DNA of 12,637 bases from Methanomicrobia archaeon (GTDB lineage: Archaea > Methanobacteriota_B > Thermococci > Methanofastidiosales > B48-G16). Shown here in pieces: positions 5,872 through 12,637 of the stretch. The notes beneath the pieces were generated by a model. That model did not search any database. It was not told the DNA's origin and saw only the letters and a program-made list of their open reading frames with translations. The DNA is taken from NCBI GenBank assembly GCA_023133315.1, contig JAGLWR010000022.1:1-12637 (forward strand). The letters run 5' to 3'. Every line of letters starts with the position of its first letter. The first letter of the stretch is position 1. The translations under genes were made by a program, and so were the position numbers.

Positions 5872-7269
5872 TTGAAGAATGGAAATGAATCCAATATTCC
5901 GATAATCAAGAATAAGAAACAGTTGATTTCACATGGCAATATCGAAGGTAGAAAAGTTGCATTGGATATTATTGAACATGGGCTAAAAGCTATAGATACA
6001 TATGAAGCTACAAAACGACTCATTAGATTTGATGGAGAAATATTGAAAGTGGGTCATCTGCAGTTCGATCTCTCTGAGAAGGAGGATATATATGTCATAG
6101 GTGCAGGAAAGGCTTCTTTTCCCATAGCAAAAGCTCTCGAAGATATCCTTGGAGAACGGATTAAAGAAGGAATTGTAATTGAAAAGAGAGATGATAAATT
6201 AAAAAGAATAAAGGTAATTAAAGGAGGACATCCCCTGCCAGATGAGGCAGGATATAAGTGGGCAAAAAAAATTATGGAACTTGCCACAAAAATAAAAAGG
6301 GATGATTTAGTGTTTTGTCCAATTACAGGTGGGAGTTCAGCCCTTATGACATTGCCTGCTGAAGGTATAAGCTTAAAAGATGTGCAAACTATGACTGACC
6401 TTCTTCTGAAAAGTGGTGCCTCAATCAAGGAGATAAACGCCGTGAGAAAACACATCTCTGCAATAAAGGGGGGTAGATTGGCCGTTGCTATTCATCCTGC
6501 CGAGATAATTAATCTAACGGTCTCGGATGTGATCGGAGATTGGGATGTTTTGGATGTTATAACAGGTCCAACTGTACCTGATACATCCACTTTTGTTGAT
6601 GCTGTAAGTACTCTCAAAAAATACAAGTTATGGGATGAAACCCCTCCCTTGATCAGAGAGCATCTTCATAAAGCAGATCCTCGTTTTGAATCTCCGAAGG
6701 ATTTTACTGGTATGCGTGTCCACACCTTCATGCTATCAACAAATGGAGATATATGTGATGCTGCAAAGAAAAGGGCCGAAGAACTTGGATTCAACGCAGC
6801 AATATTGTCAACGATGATGGAGGGCGAAAGTAGAGAAGTTGGTATTACACTAGCTGGAATCTCTAAAGAGACAGAAAAACATGATCGACCTTTTGCACCA
6901 CCTATTGTTATGATCTCCGGTGGCGAGACAACGGTAACAATTGAAGATGAATGCGGTGAAGGAGGCCCCAATCAGGAGTTTGTTCTTGGGTTTTCACTGA
7001 AAATAACTGGAAATAGAAATATAACTGTTGCTTCTATAGGTACTGATGGAACTGATGGTCCCACCGATATTGCTGGCGGCATTGCTGATGGTTATACTCT
7101 AAGAAGAGCAAGGGAAAAAGGAATCGATATTTTCAAAAATCTCATGAGTCATAACGCATCCTATGTTTTGGAGCGTCTTGGTGATGCAATCTACACCTAT
7201 CCAACAGGGACAAACGTAATGGACTTACGATTAATAGTACTTCAATCATCAGATATTACAAGGAGATGA
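5872..7269 (+). CDS. glycerate 2-kinase, MOFRL family
   Basis: A 465-residue MOFRL/DUF4147 kinase that phosphorylates D-glycerate with ATP to 2-phosphoglycerate in the cytoplasm, as in the archaeal branched or non-phosphorylative Entner-Doudoroff route and in hydroxypyruvate/serine breakdown. Visible motifs are VIGAGKASFPIAKAL (75-89, Lys79), KGGHPLPDE (117-125), ITGGSSALM (151-159), EINAVRKHIS.IKGGRLA (187-204), SDVIGDWD (218-225), and in the MOFRL part GGETTVTI (350-357), EGGPNQE (363-369) and GTDGTDGPTDIAGG (390-403). The start is TTG at 5872, 3 nt after GGTGATC; no in-frame ATG lies nearby. A short N-terminal extension of about 20 residues precedes the usual family start. The enolase-like gene begins 5 nt after its stop, so the product 2-phosphoglycerate would feed an enolase reaction. 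Confidence 0.92.
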   Translation: MKNGNESNIPIIKNKKQLISHGNIEGRKVALDIIEHGLKAIDTYEATKRLIRFDGEILKVGHLQFDLSEKEDIYVIGAGKASFPIAKALEDILGERIKEGIVIEKRDDKLKRIKVIKGGHPLPDEAGYKWAKKIMELATKIKRDDLVFCPITGGSSALMTLPAEGISLKDVQTMTDLLLKSGASIKEINAVRKHISAIKGGRLAVAIHPAEIINLTVSDVIGDWDVLDVITGPTVPDTSTFVDAVSTLKKYKLWDETPPLIREHLHKADPRFESPKDFTGMRVHTFMLSTNGDICDAAKKRAEELGFNAAILSTMMEGESREVGITLAGISKETEKHDRPFAPPIVMISGGETTVTIEDECGEGGPNQEFVLGFSLKITGNRNITVASIGTDGTDGPTDIAGGIADGYTLRRAREKGIDIFKNLMSHNASYVLERLGDAIYTYPTGTNVMDLRLIVLQSSDITRR

Positions 7270-7274
7270 TCAGG

Positions 7275-8555
7275 ATGGATAAATTTAAAATAAAAGAAAT
7301 TAGAGCTCGAGAAGTGTTGGATAATAGGGGATATCCTACTATTGAAGTTTAAGTATCCACAGAAGGAAACGTTTCAGCGTGGGCAGATGTCCCCTGCGGT
7401 CGTTCAACTGGAAAGCATGAAGCAGTCGAATTGAGAGATGGAGAAAAGAGATTTCTTGGATTTGGAGTTCGCAAAGCCATACAAAATGTAGAGAATGTTA
7501 TTGCGCCACAACTGACAAGGATGGACGTGCGAGATCAGAGAGAAATTGATCAAACAATGATCGAGCTGGACGGAACAAAAGATAAATCAAATCTGGGAGC
7601 TAATGCTATCGTCGGAGTTTCTCTATGTGTTGCAAAGGTTGCCGCAGATTCCCTTGAATTACCTCTCTATCGATATATAGGAAGCGCAAACGCTAATATT
7701 TTACCGACACCATTATTGAACTTGATAAATGGGGGAAAATTAGCTGCCACAGAACTTGATTTTCAAGAGCATATCGTAATGCCCGTTGGTGCCAAGAGTT
7801 TTTTTGAAGCCATGCGAATGGGTACAGAGGTATACCTCGAGTTGGCAAAGATAATGGAGAGAGACTGGGGTAGACATTCTTTAAATACTGCTGACGAAGG
7901 GGGATACACCCCTATAGGAATGAAAGATCCGAGAGAGGCATTTGATGCTGAATTAGAGGCTATAGAAGAACTTGGATATCGGGATGAATTTGTTCTAGGA
8001 ATAGATGCCGCAGCAACTCATTTCTACAATGAAAAGAAAAAAAATTATATCTTCATGGAAAGAGAAATGAATCGAGAACAAATGATCGATTTTTATGAAG
8101 ATCTCTGTTCCGCATATCCTGTAAAATCTATTGAGGATCCACTCATGGAAGAGGATTTCGAAGGATTCGCTGAGTTAACTAGGAGTTTAAATATCCAGAT
8201 AGTCGGAGACGATCTTTTCGTTACAAATGTAGAGAGGTTAAAGAAAGGAATAGAGGAAGGTGCAGGAAATGCACTCTTGTGGAAAGTGAATCAAGTTGGA
8301 ACACTTACTGAAGCTCTCGATACAGCTGAGTTTGCATATAGGAACGGGTATGGTGTTCAGGTCTCAGAGAGGTCAGGACAGACAGAAGATACATGGTTAG
8401 CTGATATGGCAGTTGCTTTAAATGCTGGGCAAATAAAGACTGGTGCACCATGTAGGGGCGAAAGAATATCGCAATATAATCGGCTGTTTAGAATAGAGGA
8501 AGAGCTTGGAAAATCAGCTCGCTATGCCGGAAAAAATTTCAGACGTCCACTTTAA
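7275..8555 (+). pseudogene. enolase-like paralogue interrupted by in-frame TAA at codon 26
   Basis: The frame from ATG 7275, with a near-consensus GGAGATGATC site just upstream, encodes an enolase-superfamily protein of 426 codons. A TAA at 7350-7352 falls where the canonical enolase of this window has Asp26; GAA, AAA or CAA would be one base away. The rest is intact: STGKHEAVELRDG, FQE (163-165), DEGG (Glu208), GIDAA (Asp244), SIEDP (Glu287), VGDD (312-313), Lys337 and IKTGAPCRGER (Lys388). Two usually invariant histidines are replaced: GGAHAGN reads GGKLAAT (Leu156) and SHRSG reads SERSG (Glu365). The loop SGAS is CGRS. A restart at the TTG at 7431 would lose the metal-binding loop. It is a recent pseudogene, a sequencing error in an active diverged enzyme, or a recoded gene, in that order of preference. 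Convergent with the GTPase gene. Confidence 0.8.
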
Positions 8556-8577
8556 ATATTTTTATTCATCCATAAGA

Positions 8578-9732
8578 TCACTTTATATGAATTTCCACAA
8601 TATCTCCCTCCCCTACTACGTGGTCGCCGCCAGCTCGCTGTCCGTCATATTTGACAGATCTTCCCCATACCTTTGCATATTTGAAGTTTTTGTAGAACTG
8701 TTTATGAACTTCCTTAGCTACATCCAGTATAGTTGCTCCCCTTTTCATCGCTATTGGAGGGTAATCAGGTTCAGAACCCGGCGATTTTGTAAAAACTCGT
8801 ACGATATCAAGAATCTCATAGATTTTTTCCTTTACCTGCTCAATGTTTATTTTCTTCTCTGCAGAGAGGGATAGTATCCCAAACTCAGAATATCTTTTTC
8901 TGAACGTTTCTAAATTCTTGTCACAGTTCTCCAGATCATTTTTGCTTCCAATAATAAATGCTTTTTTATAAGATAAATTCCTGTTCAAAGAGTCTAAAAA
9001 TTCTTCAAGGCTTGTTTTTTCTTTAATGACTACAAGAGCGTTGGATATTTTATGTTCCACAAGCATTTTTTTGATCTCGTGCACATCAGAAACATATTCT
9101 TTCCCTCGTATCACTATGCCTCCTGAAGAAAACTTCTTTATCTCTATCTCTGGCTTTCTTTTGTTTATTCTGAATCCAGATCGATACAGCTCATTCAGGA
9201 TTATCTCCATATCTCTCACAGGATCTTTGCTGAGATCTACTATTATACTCAGGGCATCTGCGTTTCTTATGGCATCGATAAGCTGGAAACCGAACCCCTT
9301 GCCCATGGAAATATCTTTAATGATCGACGGCATATCCACTATCTCAAGCTGGATGTCATTATACTCCAGCATTCCAGGAGTGGGAATTCTCGTCGTGAGA
9401 GGATAGCTCGCCACCACTGAATTTGCGCGGGTAAGAACGTTGAGAATAGACGATTTTCCTGAGTTTGGGAGTCCTACTAAAGCTACCTGAGCAGCACCTT
9501 CCTTTTTTACTGAAAAAGTTGGTCCTCTTCCTCTTTTAACTTTAGATTTTTCTAATTTTTCCTTGTATTTTGAGAGTCTCTGCTTTATAGAAAGTCTCAT
9601 CTTTTCAGTACCTTTGTGTTTCGGTATCGTTGAATACATCTTTTCCAGTGCCTTAATTTTCTCAGTAATTGTTTTTGCCTTTCTGTATTCATCCTCTGCT
9701 AAAAGGTACTCCATCGTCACGTTGGCGGGCAT
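8578..9732 (-). CDS. DRG-like GTPase with C-terminal TGS domain
   Basis: A 384-residue cytoplasmic GTP-binding protein of the archaeal DRG/OBG-related group (COG1163-like). It has a helical N-terminus with IPKHKGTEKMRLSIKQRL (36-53), P-loop GLPNSGKSS (87-95), switch I SYPLTT (109-114), G3 DMPS in place of DxPG (133-136), G4-like SKND (263-266), G5 LSAE (289-292) and a TGS domain (about 310-384) containing GATILDVAKEVH and GDIVEIH. DRG-type GTPases associate with ribosomes and translation; direct evidence for this branch is limited. The start is ATG 9732. TTTAAAC on this strand (9752-9758) lies at leaderless spacing and no Shine-Dalgarno precedes the ATG. It is divergent from the winged-helix gene across about 80 nt and convergent with the enolase-like gene. 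Confidence 0.9.
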   Translation of the reverse strand: MPANVTMEYLLAEDEYRKAKTITEKIKALEKMYSTIPKHKGTEKMRLSIKQRLSKYKEKLEKSKVKRGRGPTFSVKKEGAAQVALVGLPNSGKSSILNVLTRANSVVASYPLTTRIPTPGMLEYNDIQLEIVDMPSIIKDISMGKGFGFQLIDAIRNADALSIIVDLSKDPVRDMEIILNELYRSGFRINKRKPEIEIKKFSSGGIVIRGKEYVSDVHEIKKMLVEHKISNALVVIKEKTSLEEFLDSLNRNLSYKKAFIIGSKNDLENCDKNLETFRKRYSEFGILSLSAEKKINIEQVKEKIYEILDIVRVFTKSPGSEPDYPPIAMKRGATILDVAKEVHKQFYKNFKYAKVWGRSVKYDGQRAGGDHVVGEGDIVEIHIK

Positions 9733-9751
9733 ACATAGATTATACTAAAAA

Positions 9752-9760
9752 GTTTAAAAA
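9752..9760 (-). promoter_or_regulatory. TATA box of the DRG-like GTPase gene
   Basis: TTTTTAAAC on the minus strand is centred about 23-26 nt before the ATG at 9732, consistent with a leaderless or near-leaderless mRNA. Confidence 0.5.
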
Positions 9761-9782
9761 AGCTACCTTATTGATGAAAAAG

Positions 9783-9790
9783 TATTTAAA
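9783..9790 (+). promoter_or_regulatory. TATA box of the winged-helix gene
   Basis: TATTTAAA is centred about 26 nt before the ATG at 9813, and no Shine-Dalgarno is present, which indicates a leaderless mRNA. Confidence 0.6.
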
Positions 9791-9812
9791 GATAGAACTA
9801 TAAAAATGGCGT

Positions 9813-10070
9813 ATGAATGAAGATATACTGAAACTTTTTTTTAAGGAAAAAACTCTGAAAATATTCTTAAGTATAGAAAAAGAGGTGTACGCTGCAAAGA
9901 TGAGGAATAAGGCTGTCTGTATGTACAGTTATGTAATAACGATTTTGAGAAAATTTGAAGAGGTAGGATTAGTGAAATCTGAGAGACAAGGAAGGATTAA
10001 AAAATATAAATTAACAGAAAAAGGAAAAGAAATCGATAATAAAATAAGAGATTTACTCGATATCAAGTAG
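9813..10070 (+). CDS. small winged helix-turn-helix DNA-binding protein
   Basis: An 85-residue protein with the layout of archaeal MarR/ArsR-like winged helices. A helical N-terminus is followed by a recognition-helix region CMYSYVITILRKFEEVGLV (37-55) and a basic wing with its closing strand, SERQGRIKKYKLTEKGKEI. It is all DNA-binding domain, with no sensor region, so it probably acts as a dimer by itself. The ATG at 9813 is placed by the TATA box. It is transcribed away from the GTPase gene, so autoregulation of the shared 80-nt region is plausible. Its 3' end overlaps the stop of the convergent enolase gene by 8 nt. The target genes are unknown. Confidence 0.82.
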   Translation: MNEDILKLFFKEKTLKIFLSIEKEVYAAKMRNKAVCMYSYVITILRKFEEVGLVKSERQGRIKKYKLTEKGKEIDNKIRDLLDIK

Positions 10071-11331
10071 GATACTTGAATTTTTTACCAGCGTATATAG
10101 AATGCTCATTTTCTTCTTCTATTTTTAGTAACCTGTTATATTTAGCTACTCTTTCTCCCCTGCAGGTAGCTCCAGTCTTTATCTGTCCTGCATCGAGAGC
10201 TACGCTTATATCTGCTATGCTCGTATCCTCCGTTTCTCCTGATCTGTGTGAAACTACGACATTATATTTATTTCTAAAAGCAAGTTCTGCCGCTTCCATA
10301 GCTTCTGTCATTGTTCCTATCTGATTTATCTTCAGTAATAAAGCATTGCAAACTCCTTTTTTTATCCCGATTTTCAATAACTCTGGATCGGTAACAAAGA
10401 TATCATCGCCAACTATCTGAATGTTCAGTTCCTTTGTAATGGCTGCAAAACCTTCATAGTCTTCTTCATAGAAAGGATCTTCTATTGATAGTATATTGTA
10501 CTTAGAGACAAGTTCTCTGTACACTTCAAGAAGTTCCATATTTGTATATTTCTTGCTTCCGATCGTATATTTTCCTGTTTTTTTATCATAGAAATAAGAA
10601 GGAGCAGCGTCAATAGCAAACATTAGATTCTTCTCGTATCCGAGATTTTCTTCAGCTTTCACTATCATCTCAAAAGGTTCTTCTATGTCTTTCATAGGTG
10701 GTGCAAATCCGCCTTCGTCTCCTACATTTATAGCGCTTTTTCCATATTTTTCCTTTAAAACTATTTTTAGCTCATGATACGTCTCACTTCCAACTCTGAG
10801 AGCTTCTTTAAACGTTTCAACATTTACTGGCATTATCATAAATTCCTGGAACTCCAGAGAATTACCTGCGTGTGCACCCCCATTAATGATATTCATCAAC
10901 GGTATGGGAATGACAGAACTGTTTGGATTGAGGTATTTGTACAGAGGGAGTCTAAGAGAGCTGGCAGCAGTTCGTGCGCACGCTAAAGATACGCTCAATA
11001 TCGCGTTTGCACCAAGATGTGACTTATTTTCTGTGTTATCAGCTTTGAGCATCAAAGAATCAATTTTCTTCTGATCCAGTATATTCTCACCGATAAGTAG
11101 CGGTGCTATTTTCTCATTTACATTCTTTACAGCTTTTTCTACGCCCTTTCCATGATATCTTTTTCCACCATCTCTCAGTTCAATGGCTTCTTTTTCCCCC
11201 ACAGAAGCCCCGGAAGGTACCAATGCACTTTCAAATGCCAAATCTGTCTTCACATCACATTCTATTGTAGGATTTCCTCTCGAATCGAGAACTTCCCTTG
11301 CTTTAATATTTGTGATAATAATCTCGTCCAT
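10063..11331 (-). CDS. eno: enolase (phosphopyruvate hydratase), canonical copy
   Basis: A full-length 422-residue cytoplasmic glycolytic enzyme that interconverts 2-phosphoglycerate and phosphoenolpyruvate. It contains LDSRGNPTIE (15-24), the mobile loop PSGASVGEKEAIELRDG, GGAHAGNSLEFQE (151-163, His154 and Glu163), GDEGG (Glu206), metal ligands Asp241, Glu284 (SIEDP) and Asp309 (VGDD), catalytic Lys334 (LLLKINQIGT), SHRSGETEDT (His362) and IKTGATCRGER (Lys385). The Thr of SGAST is Val here, a mild change. The start is ATG 11331: TTTTTTAA (11354-11361, this strand) lies 26 nt away, fitting a leaderless mRNA, whereas the longer frame to 11373 would begin upstream of that promoter. It is divergent from yjbQ and overlaps the winged-helix gene by 8 nt at the 3' end. 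Confidence 0.97.
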   Translation of the reverse strand: MDEIIITNIKAREVLDSRGNPTIECDVKTDLAFESALVPSGASVGEKEAIELRDGGKRYHGKGVEKAVKNVNEKIAPLLIGENILDQKKIDSLMLKADNTENKSHLGANAILSVSLACARTAASSLRLPLYKYLNPNSSVIPIPLMNIINGGAHAGNSLEFQEFMIMPVNVETFKEALRVGSETYHELKIVLKEKYGKSAINVGDEGGFAPPMKDIEEPFEMIVKAEENLGYEKNLMFAIDAAPSYFYDKKTGKYTIGSKKYTNMELLEVYRELVSKYNILSIEDPFYEEDYEGFAAITKELNIQIVGDDIFVTDPELLKIGIKKGVCNALLLKINQIGTMTEAMEAAELAFRNKYNVVVSHRSGETEDTSIADISVALDAGQIKTGATCRGERVAKYNRLLKIEEENEHSIYAGKKFKYPT

Positions 11332-11353
11332 AGTATTATCTCTAAGCAAGAGG

Positions 11354-11361
11354 TTAAAAAA
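11354..11361 (-). promoter_or_regulatory. TATA box of the enolase gene
   Basis: TTTTTTAA on the minus strand is centred about 26 nt before the ATG at 11331. This decides the start and makes the mRNA leaderless. Confidence 0.55.
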
Positions 11362-11412
11362 TTTTCCTTGCAAGATTGTAAAGTGGCTGATAGAAAACTA
11401 ATTTTGAGATAC

Positions 11413-11420
11413 TTATATAT
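11413..11420 (+). promoter_or_regulatory. TATA box of the yjbQ gene
   Basis: TTATATAT is centred 26-27 nt before the ATG at 11443, and there is no Shine-Dalgarno, so the mRNA is probably leaderless. The longer open frame running back to 11152 is untranscribed from this promoter. Confidence 0.6.
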
Positions 11421-11442
11421 AATCTATGTTCATGATCAGGTC

Positions 11443-11826
11443 ATGGAGCAGATTACTGTTAATACAAGAAAAGAGTTCGATTTGATTGATATAACAAGAG
11501 AGGTAGAAGAGATTGTAAAAGGAAATGGAGCCGTCGTGATATTTACGCCGCACACCACGTGTTCTTTATTAATTAATGAAAATGAAAGAGGCTTGAGAGA
11601 AGACATTCTGAATTTTTACTCGAGATTAGCTCCCAAAGGAAGTTACGAGCATAACAGAGTAGACAACAACGCACATTCTCATCTCAGATCTCTTTTTAAT
11701 ACGAGCGTAACGATCCCTATAGCTAACGGGAGACTCGCTTTGGGAACATGGCAGAGTATATTTCTGATGGAAAGTGATGGACCACGAGTTAGAAAAGTTT
11801 ATATTGTAATAATGAATATAGAGTAA
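11443..11826 (+). CDS. yjbQ: YjbQ/UPF0047 family protein
   Basis: A compact 127-residue cytoplasmic protein of the YjbQ/UPF0047 family (TIGR00149). All signature stretches are present: FTPHTTCSLLINEN (34-47), YEHNRVDNNAHSHLRS (68-83, His70, His78 and His80) and NGRLALGTWQSIFLMESDGP (95-114). The clustered histidines and Glu suggest a metal or phosphate site. Some bacterial members show weak thiamine-phosphate synthase activity, which gave the family its database name; the physiological role in Archaea is not settled, so I do not assign it. The family usually has about 130-140 residues, so this is complete. It is divergent from enolase and followed by the unknown membrane protein with its own promoter. 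Confidence 0.93.
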   Translation: MEQITVNTRKEFDLIDITREVEEIVKGNGAVVIFTPHTTCSLLINENERGLREDILNFYSRLAPKGSYEHNRVDNNAHSHLRSLFNTSVTIPIANGRLALGTWQSIFLMESDGPRVRKVYIVIMNIE

Positions 11827-11841
11827 AAGTATCAGAAAAGA

Positions 11842-11851
11842 TATATAAATA
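11842..11851 (+). promoter_or_regulatory. TATA box of the downstream membrane-protein gene
   Basis: TATATAAATA predicts a transcript start close to 11872, on the GGTGAT of the next gene. This is the same arrangement as at the micro-ORF promoter. Confidence 0.55.
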
Positions 11852-11880
11852 TAAAAAAGGAGATATTGTTAGGTGATTTT

Positions 11881-12528
11881 ATGGAAGAAGAAGGTGAAAA
11901 AAAGAAAAAGTTCTGGGGCCTGAAGAAGACGATAGGTATAGCTTTGCTCATTCTTCTGCTTTTGTTTATCTTTATAGGAATTGGTGTATGGAGCGGATTG
12001 AAGGACATTGCAGACGATGAGAAGATACTTATGGTTGTAGAAGAGGGAAATGTAGCGAAGGCCGCATCTATCTATGACACTGAATCTGGAGAAGGAAAAG
12101 CTGTTAATGTAGAGGTACTTCCAGCATTAAGCGATATAAAAACGTTTTATGATGCAGTAGTAACCGAGTACGGAAGTATTGATAGGATGATAATAGCCGA
12201 TACTGAAGCTATATACACTCTCAGTATGGATCCTTCTATCGAGTTCAGAGGGACCAATGTGGATAGAAATACGCTAGTTGATTGGGTGATAGGAAAGAGT
12301 TATCCGCCGCAGAGTTTACAGGGAGATCAGGTACCATGGGATTTCAGAGCGGATCTTCTCAATGAATGGTTTGATTACTACTATGACAGACTCGATCAGG
12401 GGAAATACAGAAAATTCATAATCGATACAGGAATGGATCTCTACAGAGATGGCCACATAAAAATATACGAGTCGAACATAGCGTTAACAGTACTAAAGTA
12501 TATCCCCATTGAAAAAATAATACCCTAA
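11881..12528 (+). CDS. single-pass membrane protein, function unknown
   Basis: A 215-residue protein with a short acidic-then-basic N-terminus (EEEGEKKKK), one membrane helix (about 17-37, GIALLILLLLFIFIGIGVW) and an outside domain of about 175 residues. The positive cluster before the helix predicts N-inside orientation. The soluble part is rich in Asp, Tyr and Ile, has no cysteine and shows motifs such as GSIDRMIIADTEAIYTL, VIGKSYPPQSLQGDQVPW and FDYYYDRLDQGKYRKFI that I cannot tie to a family. The ATG at 11881 follows GGTGAT by 3 nt; an in-frame TTG at 11866 is less likely. A T9 tract after the stop should terminate the transcript before the tRNA gene. Membrane-anchored hypothetical is the most I can support. 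Confidence 0.78.
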   Translation: MEEEGEKKKKFWGLKKTIGIALLILLLLFIFIGIGVWSGLKDIADDEKILMVVEEGNVAKAASIYDTESGEGKAVNVEVLPALSDIKTFYDAVVTEYGSIDRMIIADTEAIYTLSMDPSIEFRGTNVDRNTLVDWVIGKSYPPQSLQGDQVPWDFRADLLNEWFDYYYDRLDQGKYRKFIIDTGMDLYRDGHIKIYESNIALTVLKYIPIEKIIP

Positions 12529-12533
12529 ATTTC

Positions 12534-12542
12534 TTTTTTTTT
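12534..12542 (+). terminator. T9 tract between the membrane-protein gene and tRNA-Ala
   Basis: Nine consecutive T residues lie 5 nt after the stop codon and 2 nt before the tRNA, consistent with U-tract termination of the upstream mRNA. Confidence 0.5.
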
Positions 12543-12544
12543 AT

Positions 12545-12616
12545 GGGCTCGTAGCTCAGTGGGAGAGCGCTGCCTTCGCAAGGCAGAAGCCGCGGGTTCA
12601 AATCCCGCCGAGTCCA
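12545..12616 (+). tRNA. tRNA-Ala (anticodon CGC)
   Basis: A 72-nt cloverleaf. The acceptor stem GGGCTCG/CGAGTCC contains the G3:U70 wobble pair that marks tRNA-Ala, with discriminator A. The D arm has GCTC/GAGC. The anticodon stem CTGCC/GGCAG encloses loop TTCGCAA with anticodon CGC, which reads GCG codons. The T arm has GCGGG/CCCGC around TTCAAAT. No intron and no encoded 3' CCA, so CCA must be added enzymatically. Confidence 0.97.
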
Positions 12617-12637
12617 CTCATTTCATTCGTGTCCTCG

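Noticed and set aside
6054..6971. Minus-strand open frames of 101-133 codons within the glycerate kinase gene
   Set aside because: They are shadows of a strongly conserved coding gene on the plus strand, with no ribosome site or recognisable protein.
7350..7352. Programmed recoding of the enolase-like gene
   Set aside because: Archaeal recoding uses TGA (selenocysteine) or TAG (pyrrolysine), not TAA, and the enolase position needs neither residue. No special downstream structure is evident.
11152..11442. N-terminal extension of YjbQ
   Set aside because: It is antisense to the enolase start, and the TATA box at 11413 places transcription at 11443, where the YjbQ family sequence begins.

Overview
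The window looks like part of an AT-rich archaeal chromosome. The evidence for Archaea is a tRNA-Ala with no encoded CCA, TATA-like boxes centred about 26 nt before several ATG codons (leaderless mRNAs), strong GGTGA(T) Shine-Dalgarno sites on genes inside operons, a TGS-domain DRG-like GTPase, a MOFRL glycerate 2-kinase and a standard archaeal enolase. A euryarchaeal or related lineage is likely, but I cannot place it more precisely.

Layout. Positions 1-1005 (minus strand) hold a small lipoprotein and an EamA/DMT permease that is cut by the window edge. A divergent intergenic region follows, then a tight four-gene plus-strand operon at 1182-5329: an exported thioredoxin-fold/TPR membrane protein, an M20 amidohydrolase (PM20D2/ACY1L2-like), an MFS transporter and a YhhQ/VUT permease for 7-deazaguanine (queuosine/archaeosine precursor) uptake. 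These genes overlap or nearly touch, and each downstream gene has its own GGTGA(T). The group suggests import and processing of small molecules, but the amidohydrolase and MFS substrates cannot be read from sequence.

Positions 5330-5871 form the most unusual stretch. A compact three-way-junction RNA with three 8-bp helices lies next to YhhQ. It is followed by a promoter driving two tiny ORFs (27 and 22 codons), each with a perfect GGTGAT site 4 nt before its ATG, and then by repeated T-tract terminators. I recognise none of these elements.

Positions 5872-8555 encode a glycerate 2-kinase followed 5 nt later by an enolase-like paralogue. That paralogue has an in-frame TAA at codon 26 and lacks two conserved active-site histidines (replaced by Leu and Glu). 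A full-length canonical enolase with both histidines is encoded separately at 10063-11331. Glycerate 2-kinase makes 2-phosphoglycerate, the enolase substrate, so the pair was probably a glycerate-utilisation module or a diverged version of one.

The rest is conserved single genes: the DRG-like GTPase (minus), a small winged-helix regulator (plus), canonical enolase (minus), YjbQ/UPF0047 (plus), a single-pass membrane protein of unknown function (plus) and tRNA-Ala(CGC) at the right end.
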